A stretch of DNA of 64,000 bases from an uncultured Acidimicrobiales bacterium (GTDB lineage Bacteria > Actinomycetota > Acidimicrobiia > Acidimicrobiales > SZUA-35), in the NCBI GenBank assembly GCA_937997485.1, contig CALKTH010000005.1, positions 23,247 to 87,246 of the forward strand. Direction: 5' to 3'. The notes under the pieces are model-generated. The model saw nothing but the letters and a program-made list of their open reading frames with translations, did no database searches and was not told where the DNA came from. Shown here piece by piece: positions 51,119 through 59,074 of the stretch (position 1 is the first letter of the stretch; each line of letters opens with the position of its first letter). Made by a program: the position numbers and the translations under genes.

Positions 51119-52000
51119 ATGCCGATCAACCCTGATGCCGTCGGAGCCAAAGGCGAGCCGCGCCACTGGGCGTGGGACTCCAAAGATGCACTGCTGTACG
51201 CGCTCGGCGTGGGGGCGGGAGTGTCTGACCCAGTCGGTGGGGAGCTCCAGTTCACCACCGAGAACACAGCGGGTGTGGAGCAGCAGGTACTGCCGACGTT
51301 CTGCGTTCTCTCGGGCTTCAACGCCCGGGGTGGCAAGAGCGCGATGGCCAACGTCGGGTCGTTCGATCCCCGCATGCTCGTGCACGGGGAGCAGGGAATC
51401 GTGCTTCACCGTCCGCTGCCCGTGGAGGGCGCCATCTCCATGGTCGACGAGGTGACCGGCATCTACGACAAGGGCAAGGGTGCGGTGATCGCCACCAAGT
51501 CCACAGCCACATTGGAGGAGGACGGGCAGCCGCTCTTCGACATGACCTCTTCGGTGTTCATCACTGGTGAGGGCGGTTTCGGTGGCGACCGAGGGCCCTC
51601 GGCCAAGGCAAACGTTGCCCCGGAGCGGGACCCCGACCAGTCCGTGACCTACCAAACCCGTGACGATCAAGCGCTGCTTTACCGGCTCAGCGGTGACCGC
51701 AACCCACTGCACTCGGACAAGCAGTTCTCCGATGTCGGCGGCTTTCCCAAGCCGATCTTGCACGGCCTGTGCACCTACGGCTTCAGCGGTCGTGGCCTCC
51801 TCTCCGCTCTTTGCGACAATGACCCCGCTCGCTTCCAGGGCATGGAGGGCCGCTTCAGTTCTCCTGTGATGCCGGGCGAGGCGCTCACGATCAACATCTG
51901 GACCGGCGACGATGCCGGCGGCGCAGGCAAGGCGATCTTCCAGACCGTCGGTGGTGACGGTCGAGTGGTGATCAACAACGGCGGCTGCACCTTCAGCTGA
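51119..52000 (+). CDS. MaoC-family (R)-specific enoyl-CoA hydratase
   Basis: 293 aa from ATG 51119, with GAGGAGAA as ribosome binding site. Two hot-dog domains: an N-terminal degenerate one (1-130) and a C-terminal catalytic one with DDQALLYRLSGDRNPLHSDK (hydratase 2 Asp/His motif) and FPKPILHGLCTYGFSGR. The length and motifs match HSD17B4-type hydratase 2 enzymes, which form (3R)-hydroxyacyl-CoA, the substrate class of the preceding SDR. Confidence 0.92.
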   Translation: MPINPDAVGAKGEPRHWAWDSKDALLYALGVGAGVSDPVGGELQFTTENTAGVEQQVLPTFCVLSGFNARGGKSAMANVGSFDPRMLVHGEQGIVLHRPLPVEGAISMVDEVTGIYDKGKGAVIATKSTATLEEDGQPLFDMTSSVFITGEGGFGGDRGPSAKANVAPERDPDQSVTYQTRDDQALLYRLSGDRNPLHSDKQFSDVGGFPKPILHGLCTYGFSGRGLLSALCDNDPARFQGMEGRFSSPVMPGEALTINIWTGDDAGGAGKAIFQTVGGDGRVVINNGGCTFS

Positions 52001-52004
52001 TCTT

Positions 52005-52048
52005 CTGCCACCTCAGAGTCCGGCTTGGGCCGGACTCCCAGGTGGCAG
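52005..52048. repeat. 20-bp inverted repeat, bidirectional terminator
   Basis: Arms 52005-52024 (CTGCCACCT...GAGTCCGGC) and 52029-52048 pair at 18 of 20 positions around a TTGG loop. It begins 4 nt after the MaoC stop, before a convergent gene. Confidence 0.8.
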
Positions 52049-52095
52049 TTGGCTGGTGTCGCCGAGCCTGAATGGTGTTCTGAGGGATCTGAGGG

Positions 52096-52524
52096 TCAGC
52101 CGAGGTTGCGCTCGTCGAACGAGTAGCGCTCGATCGCTCCGGTGTTGTGGGCGCGCTCGATGATCTCGAGGCCGAGCACCGAGAAGCCGAGGTAGACCAC
52201 GGCCGCAGCGAGCAGGGCCCAACCCCACGTGATGCCGATGATCCCGAGGACGATCCCGACGAGGCCGATGAGCGGCGCGGCCAGTCCGCCGAACCCGAAC
52301 CCCACCTTCACGAACGAGGTGATCACCGGCGAGCGACGCCAGAGGCCGAGAGACCAGGCCAACGTGGACATGACGGAGAGGACGGCGGCGATCCAATTCA
52401 TGGTGCCGATCCAAAGGTTCGCCGCGGAGAACACGGAACTGCCGATCAACATCAGGATGGCCAAGACATTGACGTCGCCCTCTGCCGCCTCGCGCTTCTG
52501 CTCCTCGGTGAGATCCTCGGCCAC
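52096..52524 (-). CDS. Small multi-pass membrane protein
   Basis: 142 aa from GTG 52524. A charged N-terminus (AEDLTEEQKREAAEGDVN) precedes four hydrophobic segments, including VLAILMLIGSSVFSAANLWI, AAPLIGLVGIVLGIIGITWG and ALLAAAVVYLGFSVLG. The C-terminal 25 residues are hydrophilic. No family recognised with certainty. Confidence 0.65.
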   Translation of the reverse strand: MAEDLTEEQKREAAEGDVNVLAILMLIGSSVFSAANLWIGTMNWIAAVLSVMSTLAWSLGLWRRSPVITSFVKVGFGFGGLAAPLIGLVGIVLGIIGITWGWALLAAAVVYLGFSVLGLEIIERAHNTGAIERYSFDERNLG

Positions 52525-52622
52525 ACGGGCAACCTACTGATGATCGCGGGACTCGCGAAGCCGGCAGGATCTGCTTGCACTTGGCGGAGGCGTGGCGAGC
52601 CATGTCGTGCGAAGGTGGTGAA

Positions 52623-53240
52623 ATGAGCGGCGAGGCGGTTCGAGAGTTCTGGGATGCGCAAGCAGCGACATTCGACGACGAACCCGATCATGGGCTGAGC
52701 GACGATGCGACGAAGCTGGCGTGGACAGCCCTGCTCGATGATCTCTTGGGTGATTCGCTGGGCGACGTCGTCGACCTCGGGTGTGGGACTGGCTCGATCT
52801 CGTCGCTTCTGACCCGGCGCGGGCACCGTGTTCTCGGGATCGATCTTTCGCCGAAGATGATTGAACGGGCACGAGCGAAAGCGGAGCTTGAGGGACTGGA
52901 CATCGAGTTCGTCGTCGGCGACGTGCAGCACGAGCCGGTACCGGAACGGGAGCTCGGCGTCGTGCTTTCTCGTCACGTCCTCTGGGCCGTTTCCGACCCC
53001 GGCGCCGTGGTCTCGCGCTGGTCGGCGCCCCTCGCCGATGACGGCATTTTCATCGCAATCGAGGGCGTCTGGAACGGCGCTGGTGTTCCGGCCGACGCGG
53101 CCGTCTCCATCTTGGAGTCTCAGTTCCGAGATGTCGTGCACATCGACCTTGCTGATCGACCCGTCTTGTGGGGCAAGGAGGTCGACGACCATCGCTACGT
53201 GGTTGTCGGTCGGGGTCGCGACGAAGGCGCGAGATGCTGA
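52623..53240 (+). CDS. Class I SAM-dependent methyltransferase
   Basis: 205 aa from ATG 52623, ribosome binding site GAAGGTGG. Motif I is VVDLGCGTGSISSLLTRRGH, motif II ends with the acidic IDLSPKMIERARAKAELEG, motif III region is EFVVGDVQHEPVPERELGVV. The substrate is unknown; the fold matches the ubiquinone/menaquinone-type small molecule methyltransferases. Confidence 0.88.
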   Translation: MSGEAVREFWDAQAATFDDEPDHGLSDDATKLAWTALLDDLLGDSLGDVVDLGCGTGSISSLLTRRGHRVLGIDLSPKMIERARAKAELEGLDIEFVVGDVQHEPVPERELGVVLSRHVLWAVSDPGAVVSRWSAPLADDGIFIAIEGVWNGAGVPADAAVSILESQFRDVVHIDLADRPVLWGKEVDDHRYVVVGRGRDEGARC

Positions 53241-53268
53241 CTGACGGCTGAACCTGCTCCGTCGGCCT

Positions 53269-53805
53269 CTACATGCCGGAGTGATTCGCCGCGATCAGAA
53301 CGACGACGAGAACGCAGGGCTCGTCGTAGGGGTTACGCCATGCGTGGCGGGTGCCGTTCTGGATCACGGTGTCACCGGCAGCGAGCTCGCGGGTTGCGCC
53401 GTCGTCGAGTTCAAGCACGCAGCGTCCGGACACGATGAACTCGTAGTCGATGGTGGCGGTGGTGTGCATGCCCGGGTTGTCGGGCTCCATGTGGGCCGCC
53501 ATGCCGGGGAGCTTCTCTTCCATCTCCACGAGCGCGGCCTCGATGTCGAGATCTTCGGTGAAGACGGCGGCGTCGGGGGCCACGGTGAAGACCCCGAAGC
53601 GGAACCCATTTGGTCCGGGGAAGTACGTGGGGACTGCAGGGCGGCTTCCGTCGTCGGGGAAGCTCATCTTCTCGTCGGAACCCCAGAGCTGGAAGAACTC
53701 CGCTCCCGGGACGAGCTGCAAGGTGTCCGGTTCAACGACCTCGTCGCTCGCAAAGACGGCATTCCCTGCCGCATCGTGGCCTGTCACTACTCGTCGAATT
53801 CCCAT
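53269..53805 (-). CDS. Cupin-domain protein
   Basis: 178 aa from ATG 53805; TAGTGT (53818-53813) ends 7 nt before it. The C-terminal half is one cupin barrel: PGMHTTATIDYEFIVSGRCV with TELDDG-type second motif (LELDDGATRELAAGDTVIQN, then GTRHAWRN). One expected metal His of motif 1 is present. Such proteins bind small ligands or are dioxygenase-like. Function unknown. Confidence 0.82.
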   Translation of the reverse strand: MGIRRVVTGHDAAGNAVFASDEVVEPDTLQLVPGAEFFQLWGSDEKMSFPDDGSRPAVPTYFPGPNGFRFGVFTVAPDAAVFTEDLDIEAALVEMEEKLPGMAAHMEPDNPGMHTTATIDYEFIVSGRCVLELDDGATRELAAGDTVIQNGTRHAWRNPYDEPCVLVVVLIAANHSGM

Positions 53806-53950
53806 GGAGCGGACACTAGTGCCGGTGGCCGGTCGCGACCGTGGTGGCGAGGGTGTGCTGACCTCGTGATGATGCATCGCCCGCACCCCTAGCAGGCCAT
53901 GGGGGATATCCGTCATGGTGCGGTCCGGACCCGCCGCTCATGCTGGAGGG

Positions 53951-54472
53951 ATGTCGCCGGTTCGCCACTTCCTCACTTCCAACCCGATCGTTGGGCTGCG
54001 GACGAGCCTTCGCCGCGCTCCCGCCTCTACCTGGTTGCTGGTGCCGCCCTACGTATTTGTCGCCGTTGTTCTCGGGTTCGGCGCTGGACTGTTCACGTGG
54101 GAGTGGCCGTCAGGATGGGAGCTGCTGCTGCCCATCGCGCTGGTGCTACACCCGGCCATCACCGAAGAGTTCATCTTCCGCGGCATCCTCCTGCCTCGAT
54201 CCCTCATGGATGCCTCAGCGGGCCGTCAGTTCGGAGCGGTGATGGCCTCGACCGCGCTCTTCGTGATCATGCACCCGTTCAACGCCTGGTTCGTTGGGCT
54301 GAGCGACACGTCGCTGTTCACCTCGCCCGCCTTTCTCGTGATCGTGACCGCGCTCGGAGTGACGAACGGTTACGCGTACCTTCGCAGCGGGTCTCTCTGG
54401 GCCCCGATTGCCATCCACTGGGCCACGGTCGCCGTGTGGAATCTGTTCCTCGGCCGCGACCTCACGATCTGA
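53951..54472 (+). CDS. CPBP-family intramembrane metalloprotease
   Basis: 173 aa from ATG 53951, or 185 aa from GTG 53915. About five membrane helices. The Abi/CAAX signature motifs are complete: AITEEFIFRGILL (EExxxR), ALFVIMHPFNAW (FxxxH) and IAIHWATVAVWN (HxxxN). The family cleaves membrane proteins or mediates self-immunity. No bacteriocin gene is adjacent. The start is uncertain because the GGAGGG before 53951 is too close. Confidence 0.86.
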   Translation: MSPVRHFLTSNPIVGLRTSLRRAPASTWLLVPPYVFVAVVLGFGAGLFTWEWPSGWELLLPIALVLHPAITEEFIFRGILLPRSLMDASAGRQFGAVMASTALFVIMHPFNAWFVGLSDTSLFTSPAFLVIVTALGVTNGYAYLRSGSLWAPIAIHWATVAVWNLFLGRDLTI

Positions 54473-54525
54473 CGCCGCCTCCGTCATCGTCATGGCGACT
54501 TCGGCGCTGGCGCGTGGGCAGGCGA

Positions 54526-55185
54526 TCAGAAGAGCTTTTGTTGCGGTCGCTCGATGCCCCGCAGCTCGTCGTAGTCGACCTCGACCCAATCGATCGAACG
54601 GTCCGATGCCAGTGTTTTCGCCTGCGGCTTGATTTCCTGGGCGACGAACATGCCGGTGACCGGAGCCAGGTCGCTCACTCGGTTCAGGAACTCGAGGTAG
54701 CGCGTGAGCTGCTCGACACCGTCGATCTCGCCCCTTCGCTTGATCTCCACGGCGATCGTGCTGCCGTCTTCGGCTCGGCAGAGCAGGTCAACGGGTCCGA
54801 TCTCGGTTGGATACTCGCGGCGGATGAGCTTGATGCCCTCGCCAAGCCGTTCGGGCTCGAGCGCGAGGAGTTCCTGGAGGTGGGCCTCGACGCCGTCCTT
54901 CTGTAGGCCGGGGTCGATGCCGAGGTCGACGGCGGTGTCGCTGATCACGTCGTGAATCGTGATGAGGAGCTCTTCGCCTTTGGGGCTGACGACAGTCCAG
55001 TGATCTTCGTGCTCGGTCAGGGTGTTCGGCGCGTTCATCCAGTTGAGCGGCTTGTAGGCGCCACCGTCGGCGTGGACAGCGACGCAACCGTCGGCTTTCA
55101 CCATGAGAAGGCGAGTGGCCCGGGGAAGGTGGGCGGTCAGGCGGCCGGAATAGTCGACCGTGCAATCAGCAATCACGAGGCGCAC
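54526..55185 (-). CDS. nucS: Mismatch endonuclease NucS (EndoMS)
   Basis: 219 aa. [20 protein letters not shown] is the N-terminal DNA-binding signature. The C-terminal RecB-like nuclease has [14 protein letters not shown] and [20 protein letters not shown] with catalytic Asp, Glu and Lys. The last five residues QQKLF form the beta-clamp-binding motif. NucS performs MutSL-independent mismatch repair in actinobacteria and some archaea. TAGTGT (55197-55192) ends 6 nt before the GTG start, so the mRNA is probably leaderless. Confidence 0.95.
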   Translation of the reverse strand: MRLVIADCTVDYSGRLTAHLPRATRLLMVKADGCVAVHADGGAYKPLNWMNAPNTLTEHEDHWTVVSPKGEELLITIHDVISDTAVDLGIDPGLQKDGVEAHLQELLALEPERLGEGIKLIRREYPTEIGPVDLLCRAEDGSTIAVEIKRRGEIDGVEQLTRYLEFLNRVSDLAPVTGMFVAQEIKPQAKTLASDRSIDWVEVDYDELRGIERPQQKLF

Positions 55186-55214
55186 CGCCGCACACTATCG
55201 CCCCGCCCCCACCC

Positions 55215-55326
55215 CAACTTCCCCCAACCCCTCGCCACCCCTGCCGAAAAATCGTGCCCAGCCCACCGTTCCGGTGTGCTGACACTGCGAGAACGAGACG
55301 AAGGTCGTCGAGGACTGCAATTTCGT
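55215..55326 (-). repeat. Dispersed intergenic repeat, copy B (inverted)
   Basis: Minus-strand copy of the element at 32387. It has the GAAATTGCAG start (55325-55316), core palindrome AGCCCACCG-TTC-CGGTGTGCT on the plus strand (55260-55280, one arm mismatch), then a GCACGAT-TTTTCGGCAGGGG equivalent and a C-rich end on the plus strand. It faces copy C across about 220 bp. Confidence 0.8.
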
Positions 55327-55330
55327 CTTG

Positions 55331-55390
55331 GCGGTCGCAGGATCCTAGGGCCGGTCGCGGGATCGTAGGGGCGGTCGCGGGATCGTAGGG
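55331..55390 (+). repeat. Three 20-bp tandem repeats
   Basis: Consensus GCGGTCGCGGGATCGTAGGG at 55331-55350, 55351-55370 and 55371-55390; units 2 and 3 differ at one position, unit 1 at two or three. A partial fourth (GCG) follows. It lies between repeat copies B and C, in a 482-bp gene-free block (55186-55667). Confidence 0.8.
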
Positions 55391-55544
55391 GCGAGCGAGG
55401 TGTGAGGAGTCACGGAGCCGAGCTGTCACGGGGCCGAGCCGACGTCCGCCCGGCAGCGGCCCAAGGAGACGACGGTGGGATGGAGCCACAACCCCTCCGG
55501 CCCATGTCGTGGTCCAGTCGATGGAAGCACAGGGGAGTTTCCCG

Positions 55545-55650
55545 ATTCTGCAGCGCTGGACGACCGGTCGTCGCTTTCGTCAGCGCCAGCCCACCGGAAC
55601 GGTGGGCTGGGCACGAAGTTTCGGCAGGGGCGGGCGTTGGGGGTGGGGCT
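55545..55650 (+). repeat. Dispersed intergenic repeat, copy C
   Basis: CTGCAGCGCTGGACGACC leads to the core palindrome AGCCCACCG-GAA-CGGTGGGCT (55588-55608), then GGGCACGAAGTTTCGGCAGG and a G-rich tail. The palindrome is identical to copy A. It ends just before the ROK regulator promoter. Confidence 0.8.
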
Positions 55651-55654
55651 GTCG

Positions 55655-55660
55655 TATGTT
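55655..55660 (+). promoter_or_regulatory. -10 box (TATGTT) of the ROK regulator gene
   Basis: TATGTT ends 7 nt before GTG 55668. It includes the in-frame ATG at 55656, which is therefore probably part of the promoter and not the start codon. Confidence 0.45.
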
Positions 55661-55667
55661 GTCGGCC

Positions 55668-56891
55668 GTGTCAGGGACGGAAGGGCTTCGGTCAGAGGCT
55701 GTTCGCCGAGCGAACCTCGAGACGATTCTTCAGCGGCTGCATCGACGCGGGCCTGCTACCCGCTCCATGCTGACGAAGGAGATCGGGCTGCACCGCAGTG
55801 CCGTTGGCGACCTGATCGCCGAGCTGACCGAGTTGGGCTTCGTGCAAGAAGAGCGCTCAACGTCGAACGGCGCTCCCGGTCGACCATCGCCAGAAGCTCA
55901 CCCGAGGGCCACGGTCAACGTCGTGTTCGCCGTCGAAGTCCTCGTCGAGTCGATCTCGGTCGCCGCTGTCGGCCTGGGAGGGCGAGTCATTGAGTCCGCT
56001 CGCCTCGACCGGGCGCGGCCGATCTCCAGCCCGAAGCGCACCGCAACCGACATCGCCCGCCTGATGCGCCGAGTCCAGGCGAAGCTCGATCCTGGCGCCC
56101 GCGTCTTCGCCGTGGGCCTGGCCGTTCCCGGGCTCGTTCGTCAGAGCGATCGCACCGTGGTGATGGCCCCGAACCTGGGTTGGGTCGACGCTCCGATTGC
56201 TTCCCTCCTCGCCGAGCGGATCGATCTCGACGTTCCCATCTTCGTCCGAAACGAGGCCGATCTCGGTGCCCTCGCCGAGTCCCGCCGAGGGGTCGCCTCC
56301 GGTTTGCGAGACGTGCTCTACATCAGTGGCGAGGTTGGTGTCGGTGGCGGCTTGATCTCCGACGGCCGCCTCCTCTCAGGAACCACTGGCTTCGCCGGTG
56401 AGATCGGCCACATCCCCGTGAACCCTGACGGCGACCCCTGCAATTGTGGATCGCACGGCTGCTGGGAGACCGAGGTGGGGGAGGGGCGACTCCTGCGCCG
56501 GGCCGGGCTTCCGGCAGACGGTGGTCGGCCAGCAATGGCGGAGCTGCTCGAGGCAGCAGACAATGGCGAAGCGGTCGCCCGACAAGCGATGGACGAACAG
56601 GGTCGTTGGCTCGGCTACGGCTTGGCCGGTCTCATCAGCATCTTCAATCCCGAGGCCGTGGTGCTCGGCGGATTCTTGGCCGCTGCGTTTCCGTACTACT
56701 CAACGGCATTGGAGCGCGAGCTGACCGCTCGGGTCACCACGTCGATCCGATCGCAAGGACGGGTGCTGCCTTCTGCCCTGGGCCTCGAAGCCCCGCTCCT
56801 CGGCGCGGCGGAACTGGCGTGGGACGAGATCCTGAGCGATCCCGTTGTTGCGGTCGCGGCAGCTGCGAGATCTTCCGCCGCATCTGCCTGA
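55668..56891 (+). CDS. ROK-family transcriptional repressor
   Basis: 407 aa from GTG 55668 (ATG 55656 is the alternative). An N-terminal winged HTH (ANLETILQRLHRRGPATRSM then HRSAVGDLIAELTELGFVQE) is joined to a sugar-kinase-like ROK domain with ISGEVGVGGGLISDGRLLSG and the zinc motif CNCGSHGCWETEVGE. XylR/NagC-type members repress sugar operons until the sugar binds. The gene immediately precedes the xylose-type transporter and isomerase genes, with a 13-bp inverted operator in between, so control of that cassette is very likely. Confidence 0.9.
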   Translation: MSGTEGLRSEAVRRANLETILQRLHRRGPATRSMLTKEIGLHRSAVGDLIAELTELGFVQEERSTSNGAPGRPSPEAHPRATVNVVFAVEVLVESISVAAVGLGGRVIESARLDRARPISSPKRTATDIARLMRRVQAKLDPGARVFAVGLAVPGLVRQSDRTVVMAPNLGWVDAPIASLLAERIDLDVPIFVRNEADLGALAESRRGVASGLRDVLYISGEVGVGGGLISDGRLLSGTTGFAGEIGHIPVNPDGDPCNCGSHGCWETEVGEGRLLRRAGLPADGGRPAMAELLEAADNGEAVARQAMDEQGRWLGYGLAGLISIFNPEAVVLGGFLAAAFPYYSTALERELTARVTTSIRSQGRVLPSALGLEAPLLGAAELAWDEILSDPVVAVAAAARSSAASA

Positions 56892-56914
56892 TCGAACCCG
56901 GGGAAAGTTTGCCC

Positions 56915-56985
56915 TTGACATCGGACACAGTTTGTTGGAGTCTGCGACAAATAATAAGTCCAGGTCCACAACAAACTGTGTGGAC
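56915..56985 (+). promoter_or_regulatory. Promoter and ROK operator of the pentose cassette
   Basis: TTGACA (56915-56920) is a perfect -35. ACACAGTTTGTTG (56925-56937) and its exact complement CAACAAACTGTGT (56969-56981) flank a 31-nt AT-rich centre containing AATAATAAG. The left arm sits in the promoter spacer. A second shorter repeat, GTCCACA (56964-56970) with TGTGGAC (56979-56985), overlaps the right arm. Confidence 0.7.
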
Positions 56986-57001
56986 AACAAGGGGAAAGAC
57001 C

Positions 57002-58126
57002 ATGAAGAGAACGTGGAAGACCGCTGCAACGATGCTTGCAGCGCTGACACTGCTCGCAGCCGCCTGTGGTTCCAGCGATGACGAGACCACCAGCGACGAC
57101 GCCAACGACGGTGCCACCGCAACGACCGCGTCCTCCGCTGAGAGTGGTGAAGAGGCAGCCGCGGGCGGAGGATCGGTCGGGTTCATTCTCCCTGACTCAG
57201 CCTCGTCAGCCCGCTGGGAATCCTTCGACCGTCCGCTCATCACCGCCGCCTGCGAGGAAGCGGGGCTCGAGTGCATCATCCAGAACGCCGAGGGTGACAA
57301 AGACAACATGGCCACCATCGCCGATCAAATGATCGCCGACGGCATCGGTGTCCTTGCCATCGTCAACCTCGACTCTGAGTCGGGAGCGGCCATCCAGGAG
57401 AAGGCCGCAGCCGCCGGTGTCATGAACATCGACTACGACCGGCTCACACTCGGCGGCTCTGCTGACGTGTACGTCTCCTTCGACAACGTCGCCGTCGGCA
57501 CGGCCCAAGGCGAGGGTCTGATTCAGTGCTTCGCTGGTGACACCGAAGGAAAGAACATCATCCAGCTCCACGGCTCGCCGACCGACAACAACGCCACGCT
57601 CTTCCGCGAGGGATACCAGGCGGCGATCGCCGACGCTGGTTTCAACACCGTGGGTGAGGAGGCCGTTCCGGACTGGGACAATGCACAGGCCGGTGTGATC
57701 TTCGAACAGCTGCTCACGGCCGCCAACGGCCAGATCGATGGCGTCCTCGTGGCAAACGACGGCCTCTCGCTCGCATCGCAAGCGGTCCTTGCTGACAACG
57801 GACTCGTGCTCCCAACGACCGGGCAGGACGCCACGGTCGAAGGCCTTCGAGCCATTCTGCAAGGCACGCAGTGCATGACCGTCTACAAGCCGGTCGTCGA
57901 AGAGGCGAACGGCGCGGTTGCTGCTGCCGCCGCACTGCTGGCCGGCACTGATCTCGGGGCTAACGCCACCATCAACAACGAGAGTGGCGACATCCCGTAC
58001 GTCCAGGCTGAGGTCCAGTCGATCTTCATCGACGACGTGAAGATCCCGGTCGCCGACGGCTTCGTTCCCGCTGAAGACGTGTGCGCTGGTCTCGAGGACC
58101 TGTGCGCCGAGTACGGCGTCGGTTGA
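57002..58126 (+). CDS. Xylose-type ABC transporter substrate-binding lipoprotein
   Basis: 374 aa. Signal with lipobox LTLLAAACGSS, then an acidic Ser/Thr/Asp linker. Periplasmic-binding fold of the sugar (XylF/RbsB) class: VGFILPDSASSARWESFDRP, NAEGDKDNMATIADQMIADG, DYDRLTLGGSADVYVSFDN, DGVLVANDGLSLASQAVL. The DYDRL and YVSFDN pieces are like XylF, supporting D-xylose or a similar pentose as ligand. GGGGAAAG precedes the ATG. It is the first gene after the ROK operator. Confidence 0.92.
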   Translation: MKRTWKTAATMLAALTLLAAACGSSDDETTSDDANDGATATTASSAESGEEAAAGGGSVGFILPDSASSARWESFDRPLITAACEEAGLECIIQNAEGDKDNMATIADQMIADGIGVLAIVNLDSESGAAIQEKAAAAGVMNIDYDRLTLGGSADVYVSFDNVAVGTAQGEGLIQCFAGDTEGKNIIQLHGSPTDNNATLFREGYQAAIADAGFNTVGEEAVPDWDNAQAGVIFEQLLTAANGQIDGVLVANDGLSLASQAVLADNGLVLPTTGQDATVEGLRAILQGTQCMTVYKPVVEEANGAVAAAAALLAGTDLGANATINNESGDIPYVQAEVQSIFIDDVKIPVADGFVPAEDVCAGLEDLCAEYGVG

Positions 58127-58170
58127 TCCGACCCGTTTGACGGTTCGCCGCCGCAGCGGATCGTCACCGC

Positions 58171-58223
58171 CGCGAGCACCTGTCCGGGCATGGATCTCCC
58201 CACGACCGGACAGGTGCCTCGCG
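58171..58223 (+). repeat. Long hairpin between binding-protein and ATPase genes
   Basis: CACCTGTCCGG (58177-58187) pairs with CCGGACAGGTG (58206-58216). The helix continues, after a one-base bulge, with CGCGAG (58171-58176) and CTCGCG (58218-58223): 17 bp in total with an 18-nt loop. It lies between genes 1 and 2 of the operon, where such hairpins often stabilise the abundant binding-protein message. Confidence 0.75.
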
Positions 58224-58252
58224 TGAACACGGATCGGATCGAGGAGATGGGT

Positions 58253-59074
58253 GTGGAAGCGCCGACGAAACAGAGGCCGTTGCTGCAGGTGACGGGCGTG
58301 AACAAAACCTTCGGCTCCGTGCACGTGCTGCATGATGTGGATTTCGCCGTCTATCCCGGCAGCGTCACTTCGCTCATTGGCGACAACGGGGCCGGGAAGT
58401 CGACACTCGTGAAGACCATCGCGGGGATCCACCCCCGAGATTCCGGGACGATCTCATTCAATGGTGAGCCGGTCGACATCCAGAGTCCGAAAGACACCGC
58501 CGACCTCGGCATCGAGGTCGTCTATCAAGACCTGGCGCTGTGCGAGAACCTGGACATCGTCCAGAATCTCTTTCTCGGTCGCGAGAAGCTGCATCGTGGG
58601 CTCCTCGACGAGCAAGCGATGGAGCAAGCGGCCAGGGACACCTTGGCAAGCCTGTCAGTGCGAACGGTGAAGAGCGTGCGCCAGTTGGTGTCGTCCCTCT
58701 CCGGCGGCCAACGGCAGACGGTCGCGATTGCGAAGGCTGTGCTCTGGAACTCCAAAGTCGTCCTTCTCGATGAGCCAACCGCCGCCCTTGGTGTCGCTCA
58801 GACGAAACAGGTGCTGGATCTGGTCCGTCGCCTTGCCGAACAGGGATTGGGCGTGGTGCTCATCAGCCACAACATGAACGACGTTCTTGAAGTCTCCGAC
58901 CGCGTGTCGGCGATGTATCTCGGCCGGGTCGTGGCGGATGTCCCCGTCACTCCGGCCACCACTCGCGAGTTTCTGGTGGAACTCATCACCTCGGGCCAGT
59001 CGGGCGATGTCGGAACGGCGCGAGCATCCGCCGCAGAGGGTGTCGAGTCACCACAAGGCGGTACCGATGTCTGA
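58253..59074 (+). CDS. Sugar ABC transporter ATP-binding protein (single NBD)
   Basis: 273 aa from GTG 58253, chosen because GAGGAG lies 6 nt upstream; starts at 58190, 58223 and 58247 are also in frame, but 58190 lies inside the hairpin loop. Walker A GDNGAGKST, Q-loop YQDLAL, signature LSGGQRQ, Walker B VVLLDEPTAALG and H-loop LISHNM are intact. There is one nucleotide-binding domain, as in FrcA, rather than the fused pair of XylG, so it should act as a homodimer. The last 8 nt overlap the permease gene. Confidence 0.92.
   Translation: MEAPTKQRPLLQVTGVNKTFGSVHVLHDVDFAVYPGSVTSLIGDNGAGKSTLVKTIAGIHPRDSGTISFNGEPVDIQSPKDTADLGIEVVYQDLALCENLDIVQNLFLGREKLHRGLLDEQAMEQAARDTLASLSVRTVKSVRQLVSSLSGGQRQTVAIAKAVLWNSKVVLLDEPTAALGVAQTKQVLDLVRRLAEQGLGVVLISHNMNDVLEVSDRVSAMYLGRVVADVPVTPATTREFLVELITSGQSGDVGTARASAAEGVESPQGGTDV

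Noticed and set aside
55331..55390. CRISPR-like array
   Set aside because: The 20-bp units are directly contiguous with no spacers and no cas genes are present.
58190..58252. N-terminal extension of the ATPase from ATG 58190
   Set aside because: The ATG lies in the loop of a 17-bp hairpin, the extension is unlike the family, and GAGGAG fits a start at 58253.
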